Assembly (NCBI RefSeq): GCF_014041935.1 | Contig: NZ_CP059491.1 | Location: forward strand, 4,030,001 to 4,094,000 | Reading direction: 5' to 3' | Length of the DNA: 64,000 nucleotides | Source: Gordonia jinghuaiqii | GTDB lineage: Bacteria > Actinomycetota > Actinomycetes > Mycobacteriales > Mycobacteriaceae | The notes under the pieces: model-generated | What the model was told of the DNA's origin: nothing | The model's input: the letters and a program-made list of their open reading frames with translations, nothing else | Databases searched by the model: none | Shown here: positions 26,844 through 36,350 of the stretch, piece by piece | How positions within the stretch are numbered: position 1 is the first letter of the stretch | Layout of the letters: each line of letters starts with the position of its first letter | Program-made: the position numbers and the translations under genes

Positions 26844-27719
26844 TCACTCCGGCGTCTGCGGCAGTTTCACTTTGGCCGCAGCGGGTTTCGCCGGATTCGA
26901 CGGCGGCGGGACGACGGGGCCGATGTCGCCGTCGGGTGCGGTGTCGAGGTCGACGATGACCGGGGCGTGGTCGCTGGGCTTGGTCCCCTTGCGCGCCTTG
27001 CGGTCGATCCAGGCGGCCGCCACGCGGTCGGCGGCGGCGGACCCGGCGAGGATCAGGTCGATCCGCATCCCCAGATCCTTGTGGAACATTCCGGCACGGT
27101 AGTCCCAGTAGCTGTAGATCCGCTCGTCCGGCCAGCGGTCGCGGACCACGTCGCGCAAGCCGAGCGTTCCGAACCTCGCCAGCGCCGCCCGCTCGGGTGG
27201 GGTGACGTGGGTGTGACCGGCGTAGGCGTCCGGGTCGAACACGTCGGCGTCGGCGGGTGCGATGTTGATGTCGCCGCACAGCAGCGTCGTCGCCGGCTCG
27301 TCCACCGCGTCGGCGAGCGCGGCGAGCCACTCCAGTTTGTAGGTGTAGTGATCGGAGTCCGGGGTCCGGCCGTTCGGCACGTAGAGCGAGTAGATCCGCA
27401 GCCCGCCGCACACCGCGGACACCGCCCGCGCCTCGAGGGTCGTCGGATCGGGGTACCCGGGCATCCCGTCGAAGCCGACGCGCACATCGTCGAGTCCGAC
27501 CCGCGACAGCAGGGCGACACCGTTCCACTGCCCCTGCCCGGCGTGGGCGATCTCGTAGCCGCGTTCGGCCAGATCGGCGCCGAGCGCCTCATGGAATGCA
27601 TCGTCGGACAGCTTGGTCTCCTGCAGGCAGACGACGTCGGGCCGGCGCTCGTCCAGCCACGGCAGCAGGCGCGGGATCCGTTGCTTCACCGAGTTCACGT
27701 TCCAGGTCGCCACGCGCAT
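26844..27719 (-). CDS. xthA: Exodeoxyribonuclease III
   Basis: Mg-dependent AP endonuclease and 3-prime exonuclease in base excision repair. The 291-residue protein begins MRVATWNVNSVKQRIP and has the family landmarks LQETKL (metal-binding Glu), GDINIAPAD, MRIDLIL and the C-terminal SDHAPV with catalytic His. The ATG at 27719 coincides with the conserved family N-terminus; a longer frame continues to 27782 without conservation. An Ala/Pro/Lys tail of about 35 residues follows the conserved core. Confidence 0.93.
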   Translation of the reverse strand: MRVATWNVNSVKQRIPRLLPWLDERRPDVVCLQETKLSDDAFHEALGADLAERGYEIAHAGQGQWNGVALLSRVGLDDVRVGFDGMPGYPDPTTLEARAVSAVCGGLRIYSLYVPNGRTPDSDHYTYKLEWLAALADAVDEPATTLLCGDINIAPADADVFDPDAYAGHTHVTPPERAALARFGTLGLRDVVRDRWPDERIYSYWDYRAGMFHKDLGMRIDLILAGSAAADRVAAAWIDRKARKGTKPSDHAPVIVDLDTAPDGDIGPVVPPPSNPAKPAAAKVKLPQTPE

Positions 27720-27816
27720 GGCGACCACCGTAATACGTGTCGGCGCCGGGCCGATCGCCCCGGCGCCGAGGCTTTCCTTCACCGGTGATGTGTGTCACGT
27801 TGGAGTCATCGACACC

Positions 27817-29439
27817 GTGGACACCACCCCGGACCGGACGCCTCGGCGCACGGTCATCGAACAGTCGTGGCGACGCTCGGCGTTGTCGGGGGTGCGGCCG
27901 GGCGACGCCACACCCACCCGGCTGCGCGACATCGCTGCGGCCGATCCGCTGCTCGACGCCGCGCGACCGGTGCTCGACGCCGCCGCGTCGCGGCTCGCCG
28001 ACACCGATGTGTCGCTGCTGCTGGTGGACTCCGACTGCCGGATGGTGACGCGGGTGGCCTTCGGGACCGCGGTGGAGCGCAGGCTGGACGAGATCGGCGC
28101 GACGCCGGGGGTCCCGTTCGGCGAGGACGTCGTCGGGACCACCGCGCTGGGCACCCCCGCCGAGACCCGCGGCGGCGTCGTCGTCAACAGCTCCGAGCAC
28201 TACCTCGAGCAGTTCAAGTCGATCAGTTGTTTCGGGCAGCCGATCATCCACCCGGCGACCCGACGACTGGCCGGGATCATCTGCATGTCCGAGGTCGCCG
28301 ACCGCATCAACCCGCTGGCGGTGCCGGTGGTCAACGGCATCGTCGCCGACATCGCCGACCGCCTCCTCGACCGCTCCCGTGCGCACCAGCGGTGCGTGCT
28401 CGACGCGTTCCAGCGTGCGGCGCCGCGTCGCGATGTCGCGGTCGCAGCCATCGGCGATGACCTCCAGCTCACGAATGCCCTTGCCGCCGAACTGCTCTCC
28501 CCCGCCGACATCGGCGCCCTGCGGATCGTCGCAGGCGATCCCGCACTGCGGCCGACGGTGCTGCCGTTGACGCTGGTCTCCGGAGCCGACGTGGAGATCG
28601 TGGTGGAACCGGTGTCCGGCGCACGAGGTGCGGCGCTGTTCCGGTTCCGGCCGGTCTTGGTGCCGCCGGCCACCCGGTCCGCACCGACGGGCGCACCGTC
28701 GCAGACGAGTGTCGCTGTCACGGGCGAACCCGGCACCGGACGCAGCACCCACGCCGCCGCCCTCGCCGCGGACGCGGGCGGGTCGGCGGTGGTCGTCGAC
28801 GTCGCCGACGAGCTGATCGGTGGCCGCCCGCCCGACATCCCCGCCTACGTGGGCCGCGCCCGCTCGCTGGGAGTGCCGCTGGTGATCGACGGAGTCGATC
28901 TGCTCGACGGCAGGTCGGTGGCGCTGTTGGGGAGCGTCGCGGTCGCGAGTTCGCAGGCGGCGCCGCTGATCCTCGTCGGAGGCCCACGCGACCAGGCGAG
29001 TCCCGGGGTGGCCGCGTTGATCGCGCGGTGTGCCACGCAGGTCGACCTGCCGCCGCTGCGTCACCGGACCTCCGAATTGGCCGCCCTCGCGAGCACTGTG
29101 CTCACCGACATCGATCCGGCGCTGACGCTCTCGGCGTTGGCCACCGACGCACTGCTGTGCGACGACTGGCCCGGCAACTTCCCGGAACTGGGTGCTGTCC
29201 TGCGCTGGGGCGCAGCGTCATGCCGTGCGCGGTCTGCGCGCGTCGTCGAGCCCGCCGACCTGCCACCGGACTACCGGACGACGAGCCGTGCGGCTCATCT
29301 GTCCGGACGGGAGCAGGCCGAACGCACCGCGATCGTCGAGGCCCTGGACCGCGCCCGCGGCAACAAGGTGCATGCGGCGAGGGCGCTGGGAATCAGCCGC
29401 ACCACCCTGTACGCCCGGATGCGCGCACTGGGCATCTGA
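27817..29439 (+). CDS. AcoR-like GAF / Fis-type transcriptional regulator with degenerate AAA region
   Basis: A 540-residue regulator. A GAF-like sensory region (about residues 40-190, with PFGEDVVGTTALG and YLEQFKSISCFGQPI) is followed by a shortened AAA-like segment holding a Walker-A-like GEPGTGRSTHAA, then a C-terminal Fis helix-turn-helix (NKVHAARALGISRTTLYARM). The sigma-54 contact loop GAFTGA is absent, in line with actinobacteria lacking sigma-54. It precedes an aldehyde and an alcohol dehydrogenase and is probably their activator, as for AcoR/MimR-type proteins in this order. The start is uncertain: GTG at 27817 with weak TTGGAG; GTG at 27790 is an alternative. Confidence 0.78.
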   Translation: MDTTPDRTPRRTVIEQSWRRSALSGVRPGDATPTRLRDIAAADPLLDAARPVLDAAASRLADTDVSLLLVDSDCRMVTRVAFGTAVERRLDEIGATPGVPFGEDVVGTTALGTPAETRGGVVVNSSEHYLEQFKSISCFGQPIIHPATRRLAGIICMSEVADRINPLAVPVVNGIVADIADRLLDRSRAHQRCVLDAFQRAAPRRDVAVAAIGDDLQLTNALAAELLSPADIGALRIVAGDPALRPTVLPLTLVSGADVEIVVEPVSGARGAALFRFRPVLVPPATRSAPTGAPSQTSVAVTGEPGTGRSTHAAALAADAGGSAVVVDVADELIGGRPPDIPAYVGRARSLGVPLVIDGVDLLDGRSVALLGSVAVASSQAAPLILVGGPRDQASPGVAALIARCATQVDLPPLRHRTSELAALASTVLTDIDPALTLSALATDALLCDDWPGNFPELGAVLRWGAASCRARSARVVEPADLPPDYRTTSRAAHLSGREQAERTAIVEALDRARGNKVHAARALGISRTTLYARMRALGI

Positions 29440-29461
29440 GACGCTCCGCCGCCCAGCGCAG

Positions 29462-29480
29462 GTGTTCAGTTTCTGGACAC
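29462..29480. promoter_or_regulatory. Candidate activator site upstream of the aldehyde dehydrogenase
   Basis: GTGTTCA-N5-TGGACAC is a dyad with six of seven matching half-site positions, 90 bases before the ALDH start and directly after the regulator gene. GTGT/ACAC dyads are typical of Fis-type AcoR family sites. Confidence 0.45.
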
Positions 29481-29569
29481 GGCGGGCGCCGAGAACGGTG
29501 GCAGAAATGAGTGAGGTCACATCTGTGGCCCAGATCACTGCGATCTGCCCGCTCGACGAGGAGCTCTCC

Positions 29570-31081
29570 ATGACCGCTGTCGCCCCCGCGTCCACCACTG
29601 TCGACCTGCTCGGCCGAGTCCGCGACTTCGTCGCCGTCGACCGCCCGATGCTGATAGGCGGCGAGTGGGTGCCCGCGGCCTCGGGCGCCACCTTCGAGAC
29701 GCTCGACCCGGCCACCGCTCGCCCGATCACCTCGGTGGCCCACGGGGACGCCACCGACATCGACCGTGCGGTGCGCGCGGCGCGGCAGGCCTTCGACGAC
29801 GGGCCGTGGTCGCGCATGAAGCCAAACGAACGCGAACGTCTGCTCTGGCGGGTCGGCGACCTGCTCACCGAGCGCGCGGCCGAGTTCGGTCAGCTCGAGG
29901 CGCTCGACAACGGCAAGGCGGCGACCATCGCGGCGGCCGTGGACACCGCGTGGGCCGCGGACATCTTCCGATACAACGCCGGCCTCGCCACCAAGATCAC
30001 CGGATCGACCGTCGACGTCTCGATGCCGTTCGTCCCGGGCGGGGAGTTCCACGCCTATACGCTGCGCGAGCCCGTCGGCGTCTGCGGGCTCATCGTGCCG
30101 TGGAACTTCCCACTCCTGATGGCCGCGTTCAAACTCGCCCCCGCACTCGCCGCCGGCAACACCGTCATCCTCAAGCCCGCCGAGCAGACCCCACTGACCG
30201 CGCTGCTCCTCGGTGAGATCTTCCAGGAGGCGGGCTTCCCGCCCGGCGTGGTCAACATCGTCACCGGCTACGGCGAGGCAGGCGCAGCGCTCGCCGCCCA
30301 CGACGACGTCGACAAGATCGCTTTCACCGGGTCCACCGAGGTCGGCAAGAAGATCGTCGACGCCGCCAAGGGCAATCTCAAGAAGGTGTCGCTGGAGCTC
30401 GGCGGCAAGAGCCCCAACATCGTCTTCGCCGACGCCGACTTCGACAAGGCCGTCGCCGGTTCGGTGGCCGCGTGGATGTTCAACCACGGCCAGTGCTGCG
30501 TCGCGGGCACCCGGCTCTTCGTCGAGCGGCCCATCTTCGACGACTTCACCGCGGCGGTCGCCGAAGCCGCGTCGCAGGCCAAGATCGGCCCCGGTCTCGA
30601 CCCGGCCACCGAGCTCGGACCGCTGGTCAGCCAGGAACAGTTCGACCGCGTCTCCGGTTACCTCTCGGCCGGACTGGCCGACGGAGCGCGTGCACTGACC
30701 GGCGGAAAGCGTTGGGGCGATGAGGGTTTCTTCATCGAGCCGACCGTGTTCGTCGACGTCGAACCACACTTCTCCATCGTGACCGAGGAGATCTTCGGCC
30801 CGGTCGTCGCCGCTCTGCCATTCGACGCCGACACCGGCGTCGCCGCGGCCGCCAACGATTCCATCTATGGCCTCGCCGCGGGCATCTGGACCACCGATCT
30901 GTCCAAGGCGCACCGCACTGCCCGGCAGATCAAGGCCGGTTCGGTCTGGGTGAACCAGTACAACGGCTTTGACACCGCGATGCCGTTCGGCGGGTACAAG
31001 CAGTCGGGCTGGGGGCGCGAACTCGGCTCGTCGGCCATCGACCTCTACACCCAGACCAAAGCGGTCAACATCGCACTCTGA
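29570..31081 (+). CDS. NAD-dependent aldehyde dehydrogenase
   Basis: Oxidises aldehydes to acids. The 503-residue protein has the cofactor-fold motifs PWNFPLLM and FTGSTEVGKK, catalytic Glu in LELGGKSPNI and nucleophilic Cys in FNHGQCCVAGTR. GACGAGGAG precedes the ATG at 29570. A longer frame begins inside the regulator gene. It sits 42 bases before the alcohol dehydrogenase, so the pair would convert alcohol to aldehyde to acid. Confidence 0.92.
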   Translation: MTAVAPASTTVDLLGRVRDFVAVDRPMLIGGEWVPAASGATFETLDPATARPITSVAHGDATDIDRAVRAARQAFDDGPWSRMKPNERERLLWRVGDLLTERAAEFGQLEALDNGKAATIAAAVDTAWAADIFRYNAGLATKITGSTVDVSMPFVPGGEFHAYTLREPVGVCGLIVPWNFPLLMAAFKLAPALAAGNTVILKPAEQTPLTALLLGEIFQEAGFPPGVVNIVTGYGEAGAALAAHDDVDKIAFTGSTEVGKKIVDAAKGNLKKVSLELGGKSPNIVFADADFDKAVAGSVAAWMFNHGQCCVAGTRLFVERPIFDDFTAAVAEAASQAKIGPGLDPATELGPLVSQEQFDRVSGYLSAGLADGARALTGGKRWGDEGFFIEPTVFVDVEPHFSIVTEEIFGPVVAALPFDADTGVAAAANDSIYGLAAGIWTTDLSKAHRTARQIKAGSVWVNQYNGFDTAMPFGGYKQSGWGRELGSSAIDLYTQTKAVNIAL

Positions 31082-31123
31082 CGTCCGTCCACACAACACC
31101 GAAAGATCAAGGAACCCACCACC

Positions 31124-32242
31124 ATGTCTCTCACCACCAAGGCCGCCGTCCTCACCGCGCCCGGAAAGCCGTTCGAACTTGTCGAACTCGATCTCGACGA
31201 GCCCCGTGAAGGCGAGGTACTGATCAAGTACACCGCCGCCGGGCTGTGCCACTCCGACCTGCATCTCACCGACGGCGACCTTCCCCCGCGCTATCCCATC
31301 GTCGGCGGCCACGAGGGGTCGGGCGTCATCGAGGCCGTGGGTCCGGGTGTCACCAAGGTGAAGCCGGGCGACCACGTCGTCTGCAGTTTCATCCCCAACT
31401 GCGGCACCTGCCGCTACTGCTCGACCGGCCGGCAGAACCTGTGCGACATGGGCGCCACCATCCTCGAGGGCTCCATGCCCGACGGGACCTTCCGGTTCCA
31501 TTCCGGCACAGACGACTTCGGCGCCATGTGCATGCTCGGCACATTCGCCGAACGGGCCACCATCTCGCAGCACTCGGTGGTCAAGGTCGACGACTGGCTC
31601 CCCCTGGACAAGGCCGTGCTCGTCGGCTGCGGGGTGCCGTCCGGCTGGGGCACATCGGTGTACTCCGGAGGTGTACGTGCCGGCGACACCGTGGTGATCT
31701 ACGGGATCGGCGGACTCGGCATCAACGCCGTGCAGGGCGCGGTGTCGGCCGGGGCCAAGTACATCGTCGTCGTCGACCCGGTCGACCTGAAACGGGACAC
31801 CGCGCTGAAATTCGGTGCGACACATGCCTTTGCCGACGCCGCGGAAGCAGCCACCAAGGTCAACGAGCTGACCTGGGGTCAGGGCGCCGATCAGGCCCTC
31901 ATCCTCGTGGGAACCGTGGACGCGGAAGTCGTGTCGAACGCGACCGCGGTGGTCGGCAAGGGCGGCACCGTCGTCATCACCGGACTCGCCGATCCGACGA
32001 AGCTCACCGTGCAGGTCTCCGGTACCGACCTGACGCTCAATCAGAAGACGATCAAGGGAAGCCTCTTCGGCTCGGCCAACCCGCAGTACGACATCGTCAA
32101 ACTCCTGCGCCTCTACGACGCCGGACAGCTCAAGCTCGACGAGCTGATCACCCAGACCTACACCCTGGACCAGGTGAACGACGGCTACCAGGACCTGCGG
32201 GACGGCAAGAACATTCGCGGGGTCATCATCCACGCCGAGTGA
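31124..32242 (+). CDS. NDMA-dependent (mycofactocin-type) zinc alcohol dehydrogenase
   Basis: Medium-chain alcohol dehydrogenase of 372 residues with catalytic zinc ligands in LCHSDLH, GGHEGSG and the Cys of LVGCGVPSG, structural zinc cysteines in PNCGTCRYCSTGRQNLC, and a Rossmann motif GIGGLGINAV. It falls in the Rxyl_3153-like class with a distinctive GTFRFHSGTDDFGAMCMLGTFAE stretch (given here as GTFRFHSGTDDF then GAMCMLGTFAE). That class keeps NADH bound and needs mycofactocin or NDMA to reoxidise it. AAGGAA lies upstream. The 3-prime end overlaps the opposing FUSC-type gene by 17 bases. Confidence 0.87.
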   Translation: MSLTTKAAVLTAPGKPFELVELDLDEPREGEVLIKYTAAGLCHSDLHLTDGDLPPRYPIVGGHEGSGVIEAVGPGVTKVKPGDHVVCSFIPNCGTCRYCSTGRQNLCDMGATILEGSMPDGTFRFHSGTDDFGAMCMLGTFAERATISQHSVVKVDDWLPLDKAVLVGCGVPSGWGTSVYSGGVRAGDTVVIYGIGGLGINAVQGAVSAGAKYIVVVDPVDLKRDTALKFGATHAFADAAEAATKVNELTWGQGADQALILVGTVDAEVVSNATAVVGKGGTVVITGLADPTKLTVQVSGTDLTLNQKTIKGSLFGSANPQYDIVKLLRLYDAGQLKLDELITQTYTLDQVNDGYQDLRDGKNIRGVIIHAE

Positions 32243-34400
32243 ATTCCCGACTGTGGGATGCAGCAGCGGCACGCCCGAGGAGCGATCTCCGTCGGGCGCG
32301 CCGCTGCGCTGCCCTGGCCGCAACCGCCATCATCGCCACCGAGTCCGCGATTCGGCCGACCTGACGCGCAGGTGTCGCTTCGGCCGGAGTCGGAGGACGA
32401 ACGTCCGGGTCCTCCTCGACGGCTCCGGCCACTGCGGAGATCGCGTCATCGGCCTGGTGATCCTCGCGGTTCTCGACGACCGCCAGCACCGCCTCGGCAG
32501 CCTTCCGAAGTCGATCGACGTCGGCGGTCTCGTCCGGTGGGGCGGAATGCGGGTCGATCATCACCGACCATGCCAGGCCGTGGGCTTCGCGCGTGACGGC
32601 CAGCAGGTGGGGATGCAACTGCCGGAACATCATCCGATGGACCCGGCCGAGAGAGAAGAACACGGCGGACGTGGAATCGACGATGAACGCCTCCGCCGCA
32701 TCGAGACGCCTGGTCGTGACCAGCAACTCGTCGGCCGTGGGCACGGCGTCCCCCGCAGAGTCCGGCCCGCGCGGCGCCTCCTGCGCCATCTGCAGCGCCG
32801 TGGTCACGGTCTCCGTCAGCACGTCGAAGTAGTTCCGCAGTCGGGTGGGCAGGACCGGGTCGCCGGGGGTCGTGAGCACCAGGAAGGTCGCGGCCGTGCC
32901 GACGGCGGCCCCGGCCAGGGTTTCCTCGATGCGCCATTCCAGGATGTGCGGGTCCAGGACCCCGAGCAGGTCGTAGGACGTCGTCACGATGACGGTGATG
33001 AACAGGATGGTCCACATGTACGAGATCGGAAAGAGATAGTAGGCGAGGAACACCGCGGCGACGATCACCACATATTGCGCGGTCGGGTGGTGCCCGACCA
33101 CGACGACCAGAGCGACCCCGACGACGAGCCCGACCACCGTGCCCTCGACTCTCTTGACGGCCTTGGTGAGGATCGCGCCCCTGCTCGCCACCCCGTTGAA
33201 GATCATGAATGCGCTCAGCACCGCCCAGTACCACCGGCTCGCCGAGATGAGCTCGCCCACGCCGATCGCCCCGGCGGTGGCCACCATGACCTGGACCGCG
33301 AACCGGCGTGTATCTGGTGGCTTTCGCCCACCTGAGCCCGCCCCCACAGGGACCGGACCGCTGTGCTCCCCGGCCCCGGGGGGCGCAGCGGACACCGGGT
33401 GCCGGAGAACGTTGATCGACGACACCCGCGCCGCCGCATCGAACGCAGCCCGCACGGAACCGCTGGTCGTACCGGAACCGCTCGTCGTACCCGGCCGGGC
33501 CCCGCTCCCCGTGGTCGCCGTCGTCGGCGTGCCGGCCGCCCCCGTCTCGTGACCCCTGGGTCGCGATCTCAGCACCCCGCGCACCTCGGCTGCCGCGGCG
33601 AGCACATCCGGGTCATGCTCCGCGGCGATGCCGTACGCGGCCTGTTCACAGGTGACCTGCATGGCCGACACCCGACGGGCGAGGGTCTCCGCGTCGACGT
33701 CCAGGTAGCGGCTCGTCTCGTAGCCGCTCTGCCAGTCGCCGACCGCGCGAGTCGCCGCCGACAGCCGTCCGACCGCGTGATACAGCTTCTCCGGGTCCGG
33801 GTTCGGCATGAGGGCCGTGCGTAGGAGATCGTCGGCTCCGGCTCGCGTGCTGGCCAGCAACCGGGCGATCCCAGCGGACGGATTGTCGCGTAGGAGCACA
33901 CGGCGGATGAGCAGGGCGGTGCCCACAGCCAGCAGCACCAACCCACCGAGCATCGGCAGGTCCCCGAATCCGACGTTCATCACTATGCCGAAGAAGTAGG
34001 TGAAGAACCCGAATACCCCGACGGCACTGCCCCGCGGCCCGAACCCCGTCGCCCAGGCGGCGAGACCGGCAAGGAGTATGAAACCGGCCGGCCGGGCGGC
34101 GGGCAATGCGTGCAGCGCGCACACCAGCACGGCCGCCAGGAGCCCCGCGGGCACCAGCAACAAGGTCGTGACGAGTCGGGCGCGGGCCGTCGTGTCCTTG
34201 ACGGCACCCACGGTCGCCCACATGGCGAGAATGCCCGCACCCAGCTCGGCGGCCTCGGGAATGGCTGCCCCGACGTCGGCCACGGCACGTGTCGCCGCGA
34301 CCACCGATGCGGCGATCGTCACCGCCACCGCGGCGCGCGACGCCTTCAGGAGTCGACGCGCCCCCGGATCACGTGCTGTCGGCGTGAAGAGCAACGGCAT
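32226..34400 (-). CDS. FUSC-family membrane protein (aromatic acid exporter-like)
   Basis: A 724-residue membrane protein with two half-modules. The first hydrophobic block is at about residues 20-160 (RAAVAVTIAASVVAAT, AGLLAAVLVCALHAL, GVFGFFTYFFGIVM). A soluble Gly/Thr/Ser-rich linker follows, then a second block (YWAVLSAFMIFNG, GLVVGVALVVVVG, FLAYYLFPISYMW) and a cytoplasmic tail. This is the FusC/YccS-type layout for efflux of fusaric or aromatic acids. ATG at 34400 is the first start in frame. No linked pathway shows its substrate. Confidence 0.75.
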   Translation of the reverse strand: MPLLFTPTARDPGARRLLKASRAAVAVTIAASVVAATRAVADVGAAIPEAAELGAGILAMWATVGAVKDTTARARLVTTLLLVPAGLLAAVLVCALHALPAARPAGFILLAGLAAWATGFGPRGSAVGVFGFFTYFFGIVMNVGFGDLPMLGGLVLLAVGTALLIRRVLLRDNPSAGIARLLASTRAGADDLLRTALMPNPDPEKLYHAVGRLSAATRAVGDWQSGYETSRYLDVDAETLARRVSAMQVTCEQAAYGIAAEHDPDVLAAAAEVRGVLRSRPRGHETGAAGTPTTATTGSGARPGTTSGSGTTSGSVRAAFDAAARVSSINVLRHPVSAAPPGAGEHSGPVPVGAGSGGRKPPDTRRFAVQVMVATAGAIGVGELISASRWYWAVLSAFMIFNGVASRGAILTKAVKRVEGTVVGLVVGVALVVVVGHHPTAQYVVIVAAVFLAYYLFPISYMWTILFITVIVTTSYDLLGVLDPHILEWRIEETLAGAAVGTAATFLVLTTPGDPVLPTRLRNYFDVLTETVTTALQMAQEAPRGPDSAGDAVPTADELLVTTRRLDAAEAFIVDSTSAVFFSLGRVHRMMFRQLHPHLLAVTREAHGLAWSVMIDPHSAPPDETADVDRLRKAAEAVLAVVENREDHQADDAISAVAGAVEEDPDVRPPTPAEATPARQVGRIADSVAMMAVAARAAQRRARRRSLLGRAAAASHSREFTRRG

Positions 34401-34449
34401 GCTCGCATCATCCCACCGCGGCACCTCCCCGCGGCGGCCGTCGCGAACC

Positions 34450-34486
34450 GGCCGTCGAGAGCCCGGTCGTCGAGGGCCCGGTCGAC
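34450..34486. repeat. 15-base tandem repeat at a gene junction
   Basis: Units 34450-34464 and 34465-34479 (GGYCGTCGAGRGCCC) plus a partial third copy in the short gap between the FUSC-type gene and the TetR stop. Confidence 0.65.
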
Positions 34487-35124
34487 TACGCCCCGGCGCC
34501 CAGCGCGGCGGCGAGCTGTTCGGTCCACGTCGCAACGACCTGCGCCCGGCGGGCCGAGTCATCGGACAACGTGTCGGCCAGCCCGAGCCCGCGCGCGAGA
34601 TCGAGCGTCGCCTGGACGAGCCGATGGCCGTTCTCGTCCTGCGGTGACACCCCCATCGCCGCCATGATCCGCTGATGGGCGGCACGCGCGAACTTCGCCT
34701 CCAGCGGGAGGATGAGTCGCCGCAGAGCAGGGTCGGAAGCCGCTGCGGCCCACACCTGCAGCGCGGCCTTGAACTCGGTTCCGGTGTAGATCGTCACCGC
34801 ACGATCGACGGCCGCGACGATCCGGTCGACGGTCACACCCTCGGACGGGTCCGCCGGCACCCCGGCGTCATCGCCCGCCGCCGCCGTCATGTCCTCGAAG
34901 ACCTGCTCGAGCGCGGCGGTGATGAGCGCTTCGCGCGTCGGGAAGTGATGTTGCGCCGCGCCGCGGGACACCCCGGCACGCTCGGCGACGGCGGCCACCG
35001 TGGCGGCGGCCCAACCGTCGGCCGCCAGCGCGTCGACCGTCGAGGCCAACAGACGCTGACGGGTCAACCGTGAGCGTTCCTGTTGCGGCGAACGGACATT
35101 CGCCGACGACGTGGGCGGGCTCAC
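34486..35124 (-). CDS. TetR/AcrR-family regulator of the acyl-CoA dehydrogenase operon
   Basis: A 212-residue regulator with HTH segment TVAAVAERAGVSRGAAQHHF and PTREALITAAL at about residues 40-75 and a ligand domain behind it. The GTG at 35124 is seven bases after the stop of the upstream acyl-CoA dehydrogenase gene, so it is the distal gene of that operon. The 30-base palindrome in front of the first operon gene (38399-38428) is its likely target, which would give autoregulation. Confidence 0.85.
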   Translation of the reverse strand: MSPPTSSANVRSPQQERSRLTRQRLLASTVDALAADGWAAATVAAVAERAGVSRGAAQHHFPTREALITAALEQVFEDMTAAAGDDAGVPADPSEGVTVDRIVAAVDRAVTIYTGTEFKAALQVWAAAASDPALRRLILPLEAKFARAAHQRIMAAMGVSPQDENGHRLVQATLDLARGLGLADTLSDDSARRAQVVATWTEQLAAALGAGA

Positions 35125-35131
35125 GACTGCC

Positions 35132-36304
35132 TCAGTACGACTTCGGCAGGCCGAGGCTGGTCTGCGCGACGAAGTTCAGGATCATCTCCCGGCTCACCGG
35201 TGCGATGCGGGCGATGCGGGCGAGGCTCAGCATCGGCGCCAGGCCGTACTCGGTGGTCAATCCGTTGCCGCCCAACGAATGCACGGCCTGATCGACGACC
35301 TTCACACACGCCTCGGCGGCGGCGTACTTGGCCATGTTCGCCGGTTCGGCCGCACCCCAGTCGTCACCGGCGTCGTAGAGCGTTGCGGCCTTCTGCATCA
35401 TGAGCTTGGCCATCTCCAGCTCGACCTTGCCCTGCGCCAGCGGGTGCGCGATCGCCTGATGCGCACCGATCGGCGTCTTCCACACGGTCCGCTCCTTGAC
35501 ATACGAGACGGCCTTGTCCAGGGCGAACCGGCCCATCCCCACCGCCGACGCCGCAGCCATGATGCGCTCCGGGTTGAGACCGGCGAAGAGCTGACTGAGG
35601 GCGGCGTCCTCGGACCCGACGAGCGCGTCGGCGGGCAGGCGGACGTCGTCGAGGAACAGCTGGAACTGCTTCTCCGGGTTCTGCAGTTCCATCTCGATCA
35701 TGGTGTAGGAGAAGTTCTCCGCATCGGTCGGCACGATGAACAGCGCGGGCTTGAGTTTGCCGGTCTTGGCGTCCTCGGTGCGCGCGACGATCAGCACCGC
35801 CTGTGCCTGGTCGACTCCGGAGATGTAGACCTTCTGGCCGCTGAGGAGCCAGTCCGAACCGTCACGACGCGCAGTGGTGGTGATCTGATGCGAGTTCGAC
35901 CCGGCGTCGGGTTCGGTGATCCCGAACGCCATCGTGATCGAACCGTCGGCGAGGCCGGGCAGCCAGCGTTGCTTCTGACCGTCGGTCCCGAAGCGCGCGA
36001 TCACGTTGCCGCAGATGGCCGGTGAGACCACCAGCATGAGCAGACCCGTACCGGAGGCGGCGATCTCCTCCATCACGATCGCGAGCTCGTACATGCCCGC
36101 ACCGCCGCCGCCGTACTCCTCCGGAAGGTTGACCCCGATGAAGCCGAGTTTGCCTGCCTCGGACCACAGTTCGTCGGTCTTGCGGCCCGTGCGGGCGCAC
36201 TCCCGGAAGTACTCCTGCCCGTACTTGGCGGCCAGACCGCGTACGGCAGCCCGCAATTCGGCACGTTCCGGCGTCTCGACGAACGGATTGGTTTCGACGG
36301 TCAT
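35132..36304 (-). CDS. Acyl-CoA dehydrogenase
   Basis: FAD enzyme that introduces the alpha-beta double bond into acyl-CoA; 390 residues. Family landmarks include MAFGITEPDAGSNSHQITT in the flavin-binding region and VHSLGGNGLTTEYGLAPM at the C-terminus. AGGAG lies eight bases from the ATG at 36304. It is paired with a second acyl-CoA dehydrogenase gene 46 bases upstream; such pairs can be separate homotetramers or one heteromeric enzyme. Substrate chain unknown. Confidence 0.9.
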   Translation of the reverse strand: MTVETNPFVETPERAELRAAVRGLAAKYGQEYFRECARTGRKTDELWSEAGKLGFIGVNLPEEYGGGGAGMYELAIVMEEIAASGTGLLMLVVSPAICGNVIARFGTDGQKQRWLPGLADGSITMAFGITEPDAGSNSHQITTTARRDGSDWLLSGQKVYISGVDQAQAVLIVARTEDAKTGKLKPALFIVPTDAENFSYTMIEMELQNPEKQFQLFLDDVRLPADALVGSEDAALSQLFAGLNPERIMAAASAVGMGRFALDKAVSYVKERTVWKTPIGAHQAIAHPLAQGKVELEMAKLMMQKAATLYDAGDDWGAAEPANMAKYAAAEACVKVVDQAVHSLGGNGLTTEYGLAPMLSLARIARIAPVSREMILNFVAQTSLGLPKSY

Positions 36305-36350
36305 TGCGGTGCTCCTGTGGTCGGTGGGTGTCGGTGCGCAGACGGGTGGC

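Noticed and set aside
27817..29439. True sigma-54 activator
   Set aside because: GAFTGA and a full AAA core are absent, and actinobacteria lack sigma-54.
29393..32323. 976-codon open frame opposite the aldehyde and alcohol dehydrogenase genes
   Set aside because: Antisense shadow from high GC at third codon positions; no motif, low-complexity Gly/Asp/Arg composition, and fully overlaps two well-supported genes.
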